Shown piece after piece: positions 8,604 through 16,998 of a stretch of 35,204 nt of DNA. Both the position numbers and the translations under genes were made by a program. The notes under the pieces were generated by a model, which searched no databases, was not told the DNA's origin, and saw only the letters and a list, made by a program, of their open reading frames with translations. Source of the stretch: an uncultured Lachnospiraceae bacterium (GTDB lineage Bacteria; Bacillota; Clostridia; Lachnospirales; Lachnospiraceae). The stretch covers positions 1 to 35,204 of the forward strand of contig CANQCD010000007.1 in assembly GCA_947589455.1 (NCBI GenBank), read 5' to 3'. Each line of letters starts with the position of its first letter. Position 1 is the stretch's first letter.

Positions 8604-9920
8604 ATGAGAAGTGCAGAAGTTTGCGTGATTGGCGGCGGCGCATCCGGCATGATGGCCGCGATCGAGGCAGGGCGGCGGGGCAGCCATGTCCTTTTGTTAG
8701 AAAAAAAATCCCGCGTGGGCAAAAAGCTTCTTGCAACAGGAAACGGAAGGTGCAATTTTACCAATCGGAAACAATCGCCCGCCTGTTATCACAGTGAGGA
8801 GCCAGAACTTCCGTGGAATATCATCAGGCAGTTTGACGAGAAACAATCGGCTGCGTGGTTTGAAACAATCGGCGTTCCGGCATGGGAACGAGACGGATAT
8901 CTCTATCCGCTTTCGGGGCAGGCCGCCTCTGTCCTTCGGGCGCTGGAGCGTGAACTTGCCCTGACCGGGGCGGAAATCCATACAGAAGAGACGGTTCTGT
9001 CCATAGAGAAAAGAGAGACAGAAGACAGCCGGAGACAGGCGGGGAAAAACAGGCCGTTCCAGATCACAACGGATAAGGGGATTTATCTGGCAGGCAGCGT
9101 GATCCTTGCGACAGGCGGCATGGCGTCTCCTGTGCATGGAAGCACCGGGGATGGTTATTTATTGGCGGAAAAATTGGGACATTCTCTTATTCCGCCGGTA
9201 CCGGCGCTGACTTCCCTTATCATTGAAGGGAAATTTGCAAAGCGATGGAGCGGCGCAAGAATAAAGGGGACGGTTTCCCTTTCCAGTGAAAACGGGGACG
9301 TACTTGCCGCAGAGAGCGGCGAGATACAACTGACCGCAGGCGGGATATCGGGAATCCCGGTGTTCCAGTTAAGCCATCTGGCAGCGCGGGAGATGGCAAA
9401 GAATCGTCAGGTTTTTCTGACGCTTGACAGCGTGGCGGGATGGAGTGAGACGGAGCTTAAGAGAGAACTTTTGTTTCGGCGGGAGCATAACGAGGCGCAG
9501 TCTTTTGGCGACCTGTTAGATGGGATTTTGCCAGAGCAGTTTGCCGCGGCGCTCCTTTTGTATGCCGGAGAGGATATCCGGAAAAGGGCGGGAGACTTAT
9601 CGGAGCCGCAGATTGGGAAAATGGCTTCGCTGATGAAACAGCTCCGGCTCCCGGTCAAAGGGACCGGCGGCTTTGAAAAAGCGCAGGCGACAGCGGGCGG
9701 CGTTCCTGTCGGCGAGATCGATCCAGAGACAATGGAGTCGCTTTGCTGCAAAGGACTTTATCTGACAGGGGAGCTTTTAGATGTCAACGGCTGCTGCGGC
9801 GGATATAATCTGCAGTGGGCATGGACAACGGGATATCTGGCGGCGCAGGCGTTATCCCAAAGAGAGAGCCGGGTGGAAAAGAAAAGCTTCGGCGCAAAAG
9901 AGCAGGGCGGAAACAGATAG
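8604..9920 (+). CDS. HI0933-family NAD(P)/FAD-dependent oxidoreductase
   Basis: VCVIGGGASGMMAAIEAGRRGSHVLLLEKKSRVGKKLLATGNGRCNFTN; C-terminal GLYLTGELLDVNGCCGGYNLQWAWTTGYLA. Confidence 0.92.
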   Translation: MRSAEVCVIGGGASGMMAAIEAGRRGSHVLLLEKKSRVGKKLLATGNGRCNFTNRKQSPACYHSEEPELPWNIIRQFDEKQSAAWFETIGVPAWERDGYLYPLSGQAASVLRALERELALTGAEIHTEETVLSIEKRETEDSRRQAGKNRPFQITTDKGIYLAGSVILATGGMASPVHGSTGDGYLLAEKLGHSLIPPVPALTSLIIEGKFAKRWSGARIKGTVSLSSENGDVLAAESGEIQLTAGGISGIPVFQLSHLAAREMAKNRQVFLTLDSVAGWSETELKRELLFRREHNEAQSFGDLLDGILPEQFAAALLLYAGEDIRKRAGDLSEPQIGKMASLMKQLRLPVKGTGGFEKAQATAGGVPVGEIDPETMESLCCKGLYLTGELLDVNGCCGGYNLQWAWTTGYLAAQALSQRESRVEKKSFGAKEQGGNR

Positions 9921-9935
9921 TGCATGGAGGCAGAC

Positions 9936-11780
9936 ATGTTACATATTGATCAGATAAAAATCCCTCTGGAACAGTTGTTAAAAGATGTTCCGGAAGAACT
10001 TTTAAAAAAGGGGACGATCGGCGCAGAGGAAGAAGGTCTTGTCAAAAAAAAGACATTAAAAAAACTTCGGATCGCGCCCGGACAGCTAAAAGAGTTTCAG
10101 ATTGTAAAAAAGTCCCTGGATGCAAGAAAGAAAAACCAGATACAGTATATTTATCAGGTGGACTGCAGCTGCCGGGCAGAGAAAAAGATTCTGGCAAAAT
10201 GTGGGAAAGGCGACGTGACTTATCGAAAAGAAGAGGCAGGCAAGAGAGGGGCTGGCACGGAGCGGCAGCAAACAGATCCGACGGGTCAGACCATAGCAGA
10301 ACGGCGGCAAACAGAACCAGCGGGTCAGGCCATAGCAAAACGGCGGCAAACAGAACCGGCGGGTCAGGCCATGGCAGAACGGCGGCAAACAGAACCGACG
10401 GATCAGGCCATGGCAGAGCGGCAAACTCTTTTTGGTAAGGTGTCTATCGGTAAGAAGAGTCCAGATAACAGGCCTGTTGTAGTTGGATTTGGTCCGGCCG
10501 GGATGTTTGCGGCGCTGCAGCTTGCCAGAGATGGCAGGACGCCTCTTGTTGCAGAGCGGGGAATGGATGTGGATACGAGAAAACGTACCGTAGACCTGTT
10601 CTGGGAGACAAACGTTTTAGACCCGCAGAGCAACGTACAGTTTGGCGAGGGCGGCGCCGGGGCGTTTTCGGATGGAAAGTTAAACACCCTGGTCAAAGAC
10701 GTCTCCGGCAGGAACCGCAGAGTATTAGAGACATTAGTGGAGTTTGGCGCGCCGTCAGAGATTTTATATCTGCAAAAGCCGCATATCGGAACAGACCGGT
10801 TACGAGAGGTGGTCAGGGAAATCCGCAGGGAAATTATCTCTCTGGGCGGAGAAGTATTATTTGGGACACAACTTGTCGGCTGGGATGCCGCAGACGGAGA
10901 ATTGAGGGAAATTGAGCTGCAGGGAGAGAACGGCCGTATGCGGACGCCGTGCAGCTGCATGGTTCTTGCGCTGGGGCACAGTGCAAGGGACACGCTTCTT
11001 ATGATAAAGGAAAAGGGGGTTTGGATGGAGCCGAAGGCGTTTGCTGTCGGCGTCCGCATCGAGCATCCGCAGGAAATGATAGGGCGGTCGTGTTATGGAG
11101 CGTTTTATCAGAAGCTTCCGCCAGCGGATTACAAGCTGACATATCAGACACAGGCGGGCAGGGGCGTCTATACGTTTTGTATGTGTCCCGGCGGGTATGT
11201 GGTAAATGCTTCCTCAGAGCCGGAGATGCTTGCCGTAAATGGAATGAGTTATCACAGCCGCGCAGGGGAGAATGCGAACAGCGCCATTGTCGTAACAGTA
11301 GATCAAAGAGATTTCGGGGAAGACGGCATATTGGCCGGAATGGAGTATCAGAGGAGCCTGGAACGCGCCGCATATCAGGCGGCGGGCGGGAAAGTCCCCA
11401 TACAGCTTTTTGGCGATTTCAAAGAAGGAAAGAAAAGCACGTCGTTTGGCGGCTTTTTGCCTCAGATCAAGGGCGGTTATTCCTTTGGAAACCTGAGAGA
11501 CGTGCTGCCCGGCGAGATCACGGCGGCTCTGATCGAGGGGATTGAGGCGTTTGGGCAGAAACGAAAAGGGTTTAACAGGCAAGACGCCATTTTGTCCGGC
11601 GTGGAGAGCAGGACGTCTTCGCCGGTAAGGATTCGGCGCGGGGGAAATTTGCAGTCAAATATCAGAGGGATTTACCCATGCGGAGAAGGCGCCGGCTATG
11701 CAGGCGGCATTACTTCGGCGGCAATGGACGGGCTTCGCGTGGCAGAGGAAATCAGAAAGGAATATCAGACAAATGGATGA
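9936..11780 (+). CDS. FAD-dependent dehydrogenase (COG2509-like)
   Basis: VVVGFGPAGMFAALQLARDGRTPLVAERG, VQFGEGGAGAFSDGKLNTLVKD, GIYPCGEGAGYAGGITSAAMDG; RBS ggagg before ATG 9936. Confidence 0.9.
   Translation: MLHIDQIKIPLEQLLKDVPEELLKKGTIGAEEEGLVKKKTLKKLRIAPGQLKEFQIVKKSLDARKKNQIQYIYQVDCSCRAEKKILAKCGKGDVTYRKEEAGKRGAGTERQQTDPTGQTIAERRQTEPAGQAIAKRRQTEPAGQAMAERRQTEPTDQAMAERQTLFGKVSIGKKSPDNRPVVVGFGPAGMFAALQLARDGRTPLVAERGMDVDTRKRTVDLFWETNVLDPQSNVQFGEGGAGAFSDGKLNTLVKDVSGRNRRVLETLVEFGAPSEILYLQKPHIGTDRLREVVREIRREIISLGGEVLFGTQLVGWDAADGELREIELQGENGRMRTPCSCMVLALGHSARDTLLMIKEKGVWMEPKAFAVGVRIEHPQEMIGRSCYGAFYQKLPPADYKLTYQTQAGRGVYTFCMCPGGYVVNASSEPEMLAVNGMSYHSRAGENANSAIVVTVDQRDFGEDGILAGMEYQRSLERAAYQAAGGKVPIQLFGDFKEGKKSTSFGGFLPQIKGGYSFGNLRDVLPGEITAALIEGIEAFGQKRKGFNRQDAILSGVESRTSSPVRIRRGGNLQSNIRGIYPCGEGAGYAGGITSAAMDGLRVAEEIRKEYQTNG
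10263..10418 (+). repeat. Array D: 39-bp in-frame tandem repeat (13 aa RRQTEPAGQAMAE-like), 4 copies, in linker of the FAD-dependent dehydrogenase
   Basis: Unit starts 10263, 10302, 10341, 10380. Confidence 0.95.
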
Positions 11781-11994
11781 AAAAAAGATCGCAAGGATCA
11801 ATGAATTATATCATAAATCAAAGAGCGAAGGACTTTCGCCGGAGGAACTTGCAGAACAGAAAGACCTGCGGCAGGAATATATTTTATCGATCCGGCGCAA
11901 TATTCGGAATCAATTAGATCATGTGACAGTCGTAAATCCTGACGGAACAATGGCTGATCTGGGCAAAATGCACGGAAAAAAGAGAGGGCACTGA
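11773..11994 (+). CDS. DUF896 domain protein
   Basis: MDEKKIARINELYHKSKSEGLSPEELAEQKDLRQEYILSIRRNIRNQLDHVTVVNPDG; start overlaps preceding stop. Confidence 0.93.
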   Translation: MDEKKIARINELYHKSKSEGLSPEELAEQKDLRQEYILSIRRNIRNQLDHVTVVNPDGTMADLGKMHGKKRGH

Positions 11995-11996
11995 AA

Positions 11997-12116
11997 ACAA
12001 AAGCGGCGAGGCAGGACTTTTAAGCGGTCGTGTGAGACAAGAGCGCCAAAAGAAAAACAAAAGCGGCGAGGCAGGACTTTTAAGCAGTTGTGCGTGACAG
12101 AGTGCCAAAAGAAATA
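11997..12116 (+). repeat. Array E: 60-bp intergenic tandem repeat, 2 copies
   Basis: acaaaagcggcgaggcaggacttttaagc at 11997 and 12057. Confidence 0.9.
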
Positions 12117-12132
12117 CGGGGAGGAAAAACAG

Positions 12133-12699
12133 ATGACAAAAGCAGAGGCAAGAGAGAAGATGAGACAGCTTCGCAGGGCGCTTTCTGATGAGGAGCGCAC
12201 AAAAAAAGAACGGCGTCTTGTGACACAGCTTCTTTCCTTAGACTGCATAAAACAGGCGGACACCGTTTTTTCCTATGCGCCGTATGGAACCGAAGCTTCC
12301 CCGCTCGGAGCGCTGCGCCTGTTATCAGAGCGAGAAGGGAAAAAAATTGCCTTTCCGCGGGTAGAAGGGGACAATATGCATTTTTATGCCGTAGGAGGGA
12401 TCGAAGAGCTGATCCCTGGATTTCGCGGGATACCAGAGCCGCCTGGGTCACAGGAAATCTATCCCCAAAAAGGGACAGTGATGCTGATGCCGGGGCTTGC
12501 CTTTGACCGATACGGAGGACGCGCCGGGTATGGGGGCGGTTATTATGACCGCTATCTGGAGCGGTTTCAAGACGTGCCGTATAGCAAGGCGGCAGTGGCA
12601 TACGACTTTCAGCTTGTGGAGAGGATAGAGACAGAATACTTTGACAGAAGGCCGGATTATATCGTGACAGACAAGAGGACGATCGTCATACGGAAATAA
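12133..12699 (+). CDS. 5-formyltetrahydrofolate cyclo-ligase family protein
   Basis: MPGLAFDRYGGRAGYGGGYYDRYLERF; RBS ggggagg before ATG 12133. Confidence 0.93.
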   Translation: MTKAEAREKMRQLRRALSDEERTKKERRLVTQLLSLDCIKQADTVFSYAPYGTEASPLGALRLLSEREGKKIAFPRVEGDNMHFYAVGGIEELIPGFRGIPEPPGSQEIYPQKGTVMLMPGLAFDRYGGRAGYGGGYYDRYLERFQDVPYSKAAVAYDFQLVERIETEYFDRRPDYIVTDKRTIVIRK

Positions 12700-12846
12700 T
12701 TGGTTATCTGGGTTTCACAGGTTTTTCACATCAAAAACATATTCTCTTCAAAATCGAAACACAAGTTTTTCATAATCTGTGGATACAATATAGACAATCA
12801 AGATAACAAAAGCAAATGCAGATATATTGAAAGGATGGAGATTGAC

Positions 12847-14007
12847 ATGAGAAAAAAACATTATATTGGGATGATTGCCTGTGCAGTGGTATTTGGAATC
12901 GTTGGAAGCGCAAGCTTTGAGGGGATTTCTTATCTGTACAGCCACACAGTTGCAAAAGAAGAACGTACTGCGGCGGCGCCTCAGACAAAGGCAGTCGCAT
13001 CGACTGTCATGACAAACCAGACAGACAGCGACGAGAGTGTGACAAAGGTAGCGGAAAATGTCCTGCCTTCCATTGTGGCGATTGACGTCACAATGACAGA
13101 GACAAACAGCGACTTTTTTGGCAGAACTTACCAGCAGGATGTGGAGGGGAGCGGTTCCGGCATTATTGTCGCACAGGATGAGCGCTATTTATATATTGCG
13201 ACAAACAATCACGTTGTGGCGGACGCCAAAAAAGTCTCTATAAAATTTAATGATGAATCTGTCTGCGAAGCAGAAGTAAAAGGGACAGATTCCGATTCTG
13301 ACCTGGCGGTCGTACAGGTGCTTACGAAGAATATTTCTGACAGTACGCTTGGCAAGATTAAAGTTGCGACCTTAGGGGAATCGGATTCCGTGAAGGTAGG
13401 CGACCAGGCGATCGCGATTGGAAACGCGCTCGGCTATGGGACATCTGTTACCGTAGGGTATGTCAGCGCAAAAGAAAGAGAGGTTGCCGGTGAAGATGTG
13501 ACATTAAAACTGCTGCAGACAGATGCGGCGATCAATCCCGGAAACAGTGGAGGCGCGCTGGTGAATGCAGAAGGCGCAGTGATTGGGATCAACTCCGCCA
13601 AATATGCGGATACCGAGGTAGAGGGCATGGGCTTTGCAATTCCCATCTCGACAGCCGTCCCGATCATCAATGACATCATCTCTTCTGAGATTCTGTCAGA
13701 AAACGAGAGAGGATATTTAGGCATCAGCGGCAAGGAAGTAGACGAACAATATGCAGAGTATTATAATATCCCGGAAGGCGTTTATGTCGCAGAAGTCTCC
13801 CAAAATTCTCCGGCGGAAAAAGGCGGATTAAAGAAAGGCGATATTATTGCCCGGCTGGATGGGCGGGAAATCAAATCTATGGCAGGACTGCAGGATAAAT
13901 TGTCTAAATTAAGAGCCGGCACGAAGGTTAAGATTGTTGTAAAACGTTCTGACAACGGAGAATATAAGGAGAAAGAGTGCACGGTCACACTGGGAAAAAG
14001 ACAGTAA
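12847..14007 (+). CDS. htrA: HtrA-like trypsin/PDZ serine protease
   Basis: TM anchor; NNHVVADAKKVSIKF, SDSDLAVVQV, LQTDAAINPGNSGGALVNAEGAVIGINSA, PDZ SPAEKGGLKKGDIIARLDGREI. Confidence 0.95.
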   Translation: MRKKHYIGMIACAVVFGIVGSASFEGISYLYSHTVAKEERTAAAPQTKAVASTVMTNQTDSDESVTKVAENVLPSIVAIDVTMTETNSDFFGRTYQQDVEGSGSGIIVAQDERYLYIATNNHVVADAKKVSIKFNDESVCEAEVKGTDSDSDLAVVQVLTKNISDSTLGKIKVATLGESDSVKVGDQAIAIGNALGYGTSVTVGYVSAKEREVAGEDVTLKLLQTDAAINPGNSGGALVNAEGAVIGINSAKYADTEVEGMGFAIPISTAVPIINDIISSEILSENERGYLGISGKEVDEQYAEYYNIPEGVYVAEVSQNSPAEKGGLKKGDIIARLDGREIKSMAGLQDKLSKLRAGTKVKIVVKRSDNGEYKEKECTVTLGKRQ

Positions 14008-14093
14008 ACAGCGTTAAAAGACAGTAAAAAGCAATAAATTCTTTGCCATTTCATGCCTGCCTTTTTAAAAGACAGGAAAAAGGCAAAAAATAC

Positions 14094-14122
14094 TTTACAA
14101 GAAAACGGAAGTGTGATATCCT
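14094..14122 (+). promoter_or_regulatory. SigA-type promoter of rpsO
   Basis: TTTACA - 17 nt - TATCCT. Confidence 0.5.
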
Positions 14123-14130
14123 ATCAGAGT

Positions 14131-14240
14131 TGTATTATTCTGGTTATGGGATAGCCAGATTGACCGATACCGTTACCCGGAAAACGGACGCTCCAGCCGT
14201 TTCTTAGTAACTGGTGAATGAAAAGACAGGAGGTTTTATT
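14131..14240 (+). promoter_or_regulatory. Structured rpsO 5' leader, candidate S15 autoregulatory RNA
   Basis: Nested helices GTTAC/GTAAC (14172-14176 with 14207-14211) enclosing AAACGG/CCGTTT (14182-14187 with 14197-14202); hairpin GGTTAT-ggg-ATAGCC upstream; RBS aggagg at the end. Confidence 0.5.
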
Positions 14241-14507
14241 ATGATCAGTAAAGAAAAGAAAGCAGAAATCATCAAGGAATATGGCCGTACGCCGCAGGAT
14301 ACTGGTTCGCCGGAAGTCCAGATCGCTATTTTGACCGAGCGTATCACAGAGCTTACCGAGCATCTTAAGTTGAATAAGAAAGACCACCACTCCAGACGCG
14401 GTCTGTTAAAGATGGTTGGTCAGAGAAGGAATCTTCTGGAGTATTTAAAGAAGAAAGATATCGAAGGCTACCGCTCTCTGATCGAAAAACTTGGTATCAG
14501 AAAATAA
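14241..14507 (+). CDS. rpsO: 30S ribosomal protein S15
   Basis: [73 protein letters not shown]. Confidence 0.99.
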   Translation: MISKEKKAEIIKEYGRTPQDTGSPEVQIAILTERITELTEHLKLNKKDHHSRRGLLKMVGQRRNLLEYLKKKDIEGYRSLIEKLGIRK

Positions 14508-14535
14508 AAAACAGCAAAAAGCAGCAAAAAAACAG

Positions 14536-14584
14536 GCTGCCGTTCTCATGGCATTTGTCAGGACATGAGAACGGCGGCTTTTTT
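14536..14584 (+). terminator. Intrinsic terminator after rpsO
   Basis: gctgccgttctcatg / catgagaacggcggc stem then tttttt. Confidence 0.9.
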
Positions 14585-14587
14585 CTT

Positions 14588-14790
14588 ATCAAAAGCCAGA
14601 ACCCGCGTTTGCCACAGCGATCGCACAGCACGAGACATTTTAGAAAGAGCAGATTCTGTTATCAAAAGCCAGAACCCGCGTTTGCCACAGCAATCGCACA
14701 ACACGAGACATTTTAGAAAGAACAGATTCTGTTATCAAAAGCCAGAACCCGCGTTTGTCGCAGTGATCGCACAGCGCGCATTGCTTTAGC
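14588..14790 (+). repeat. Array F: 73-bp intergenic tandem repeat, nearly 3 copies
   Basis: aaaagccagaacccgcgtttg at 14591, 14664, 14737. Confidence 0.95.
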
Positions 14791-15032
14791 AAAAACTAAA
14801 TTTCCGATATCACTTGACAAAGATTAAAAAAAGACATAACATGGTTTTTGAAACTATGTATAGAAAAGCGGCCATAGGAAAATGATATTTTTATATGGCG
14901 GTTTGCGCCAGCGTGCTGCATGGGGCAGACCAGACGCCCGTTTCCGTCGGGCAGCCGGCTTTACCGGCAGAAAACCGGGGCAGATCAGACGCTTTGCACC
15001 GGAAAGCAGGCAGCACAGGAATGAGGAATCGT

Positions 15033-16127
15033 ATGGCATTTCAGGCATTAGAGATAGGCGATCTAAAAATCCCTTATCCGATCATACAGGGGGGCATGGG
15101 AGTTGGTATCAGCCGGAGCAGGCTTGCCGGCGCCGTTTCCAAAAACGGCGGGCTGGGCATTATTTCAACAGCGCAGATCGGGTATGACGAACCCGATTTT
15201 GATAAGAACCAAAAACAGGCGAATTTCCGGGCAATCCACAAACACATAGCAGAGGCAAAAAAGACAGCGGGAGGCAGACCAGTTGGAGTCAATATCATGG
15301 TTGCGACAAAGGATTATCCAGAGTACGTAAAGGAGTCCGTGGCGGCGGGGGCAGACGTCATTATCTCCGGAGCGGGGCTTCCTGTGCGCCTGCCGGAATA
15401 TGTCGAGGGTTCTAAGTGCTATATTGCGCCAATCGTATCCTCGGAAAAAGCGGCGCTTCTGATGCTCAAAAACTGGGCGAAAAAATACAACCGCACTGCA
15501 GATTTTCTTGTGATCGAAGGACCGATGGCAGGCGGGCATCTGGGCTTTAAAAAAGAGCAGCTCGCGGCGCTGACGCCGGAGGAATATGATAAAGAGATCA
15601 TAAAGATCATCTCTGTTGTCAGAGAGTATGAGGAAAAGTTTGGGAAAAAGATTCCTGTGATCGTCGCAGGCGGCATATTTGACCATGGAGATATCTGCCA
15701 TGCGCTTTCCCTCGGCGCCTCCGGCGTGCAGATTGCCTCGCGTTTTGTGGCGACAACAGAATGTGATGCAGATGAGAGATATAAACAGGCCTATTTAGAC
15801 GCTAAGCGCGAGGATGTCGAGATTGTCATGAGTCCGGTAGGGATGCCGGGGCGCGCTTTAAACAATCCGTTTGTGAGGAAGATAAAAGAGCATCCGCTTC
15901 CGGTCAGCCACTGTTTTCAGTGCCTTGAAAACTGTAATCCGGCAAAAGTCCCCTACTGCATTACAATGGCATTGATCCATGCCGTACAGGGAGATGTGGA
16001 AAACGGCCTGATCTTTGTCGGAGAGAATGTCGGGCGGATCAAACAGATTGTCAGTGTACATGATCTGATGGAAGAGCTGGTGACAGGAGGAGTGCATGAC
16101 ACAGAAGAAACTTCAGAGAAAGCTTGA
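15033..16127 (+). CDS. Nitronate monooxygenase / FabK-like FMN-dependent enzyme
   Basis: IPYPIIQGGMGVGISRSRLAGAVSKNGGLGIIS, VNIMVATKDY, VIEGPMAGGHLGFKKEQL, IPVIVAGGIFDHGDICHALSLGASGVQIASRFVAT. Confidence 0.93.
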   Translation: MAFQALEIGDLKIPYPIIQGGMGVGISRSRLAGAVSKNGGLGIISTAQIGYDEPDFDKNQKQANFRAIHKHIAEAKKTAGGRPVGVNIMVATKDYPEYVKESVAAGADVIISGAGLPVRLPEYVEGSKCYIAPIVSSEKAALLMLKNWAKKYNRTADFLVIEGPMAGGHLGFKKEQLAALTPEEYDKEIIKIISVVREYEEKFGKKIPVIVAGGIFDHGDICHALSLGASGVQIASRFVATTECDADERYKQAYLDAKREDVEIVMSPVGMPGRALNNPFVRKIKEHPLPVSHCFQCLENCNPAKVPYCITMALIHAVQGDVENGLIFVGENVGRIKQIVSVHDLMEELVTGGVHDTEETSEKA

Positions 16128-16794
16128 AAAAATGGCTGAGAAGGATTACAGGGAGTTTAGCCAGGCGCTGATTCCAGGCGTGAAAAACATGCTGGGGATC
16201 CGTCTGCCAAACCTGCGTGTGTTGGCAAAGGAAATGGCGAAAGAGGACTGGAAAGATTATCTGTCCTGGGACAGCTTTCTCTATTTTGAAGAAATCATGC
16301 TGCAGGGGATGATCTTAGGATATGTGAAAGCGCCGGTTGACGAGATCTTACGGGAGACGGAACAATTTATCCCCCGGATTGACAACTGGTCTGTCAACGA
16401 TTCGTTCTGTGTGACGTTTCGCCATGCCTCAGCCTGTCCGGAACAGGTATGGGATTTCCTGATGAGATACCGCGACAGCCATTTAGAATATGAAGTGCGT
16501 GTCGTCGCCGTTATGCTGATGTCACATTTTTTATTGCCGGCATATATTGATAGTGTGTTCGATGTGTTAAAAGGACTTGACACAAAAGCGTATTATGCCA
16601 GTATGGCAGTGGCATGGGCGTTTGCAGAGGCGTGGGCGAAATTTCCCCAGAAAACAAAAAGATATCTGGAAGACGATGCTGTTTTAGACAGGCAGACCAG
16701 ATTGCGGATGCTTCAAAAGGGAATCGAATCCCGCCGAATCCCGGCAGAGGATAAGGAATGGATGCGGTGGGAGAGGAAACGGCTCCGCAGTTAA
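16096..16794 (+). CDS. DNA alkylation repair (AlkD-like HEAT) family protein
   Basis: LGIRLPNLRVLAKEMAKEDW, FEEIMLQGMILGYVK, IDNWSVNDSFC, AVAWAFAEAWAKFP; overlaps upstream CDS. Confidence 0.88.
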   Translation: MTQKKLQRKLEKMAEKDYREFSQALIPGVKNMLGIRLPNLRVLAKEMAKEDWKDYLSWDSFLYFEEIMLQGMILGYVKAPVDEILRETEQFIPRIDNWSVNDSFCVTFRHASACPEQVWDFLMRYRDSHLEYEVRVVAVMLMSHFLLPAYIDSVFDVLKGLDTKAYYASMAVAWAFAEAWAKFPQKTKRYLEDDAVLDRQTRLRMLQKGIESRRIPAEDKEWMRWERKRLRS

Positions 16795-16819
16795 TTCTGT
16801 TTTTCGGCGTCAATCCCTC

Positions 16820-16848
16820 TTGACAAGACAGCGCGATAATGCTACTAT
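16820..16848 (+). promoter_or_regulatory. SigA promoter of lon
   Basis: TTGACA - 17 nt - TACTAT. Confidence 0.75.
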
Positions 16849-16862
16849 GCTATGTAACAGAG

Positions 16863-16891
16863 CGCAGACCGCGTGGTTCTGCGTTTCTTTT
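16863..16891 (+). terminator. Terminator-like hairpin in lon leader
   Basis: CGCAGAcc-gcgt-ggtTCTGCG stem (one bulge) followed by tttcttttt. Confidence 0.6.
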
Positions 16892-16902
16892 TATCAATAC
16901 GG

Positions 16903-16929
16903 TTAGCACTCGATAGAATGAAGTGCTAA
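16903..16929 (+). promoter_or_regulatory. CIRCE operator (HrcA site) upstream of lon
   Basis: TTAGCACTC-N9-AAGTGCTAA, one mismatch to TTAGCACTC-N9-GAGTGCTAA. Confidence 0.85.
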
Positions 16930-16998
16930 CAAACAGATTATGGCTGACAGCATATATATTTTATGCAGCGTAGCAGATAGAAAGGTGGATTGAGGATT

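Noticed and set aside
10403-11059. Antisense ORFs opposite the FAD-dependent dehydrogenase (and similar ones opposite spoIVA, lon, grpE)
   Set aside because: Overlap strongly supported CDSs on the other strand and show no domain signature or RBS.
14565-14789. Repeat-containing 74-aa ORF after rpsO
   Set aside because: Begins in the terminator hairpin and consists of array F translation; period 73 is not a multiple of 3.
14588-14790. Possible CRISPR array from spaced direct repeats
   Set aside because: Whole 73-bp units are repeated with no unique spacers, few copies and no cas genes; it is a tandem minisatellite. The same applies to arrays H, I and J.
14895-15032. N-terminal extension of the nitronate monooxygenase-like ORF
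   Set aside because: Family homology begins at about MAFQALEIGDLKIPYP; start at 15033 has an SD, the extension does not look conserved.
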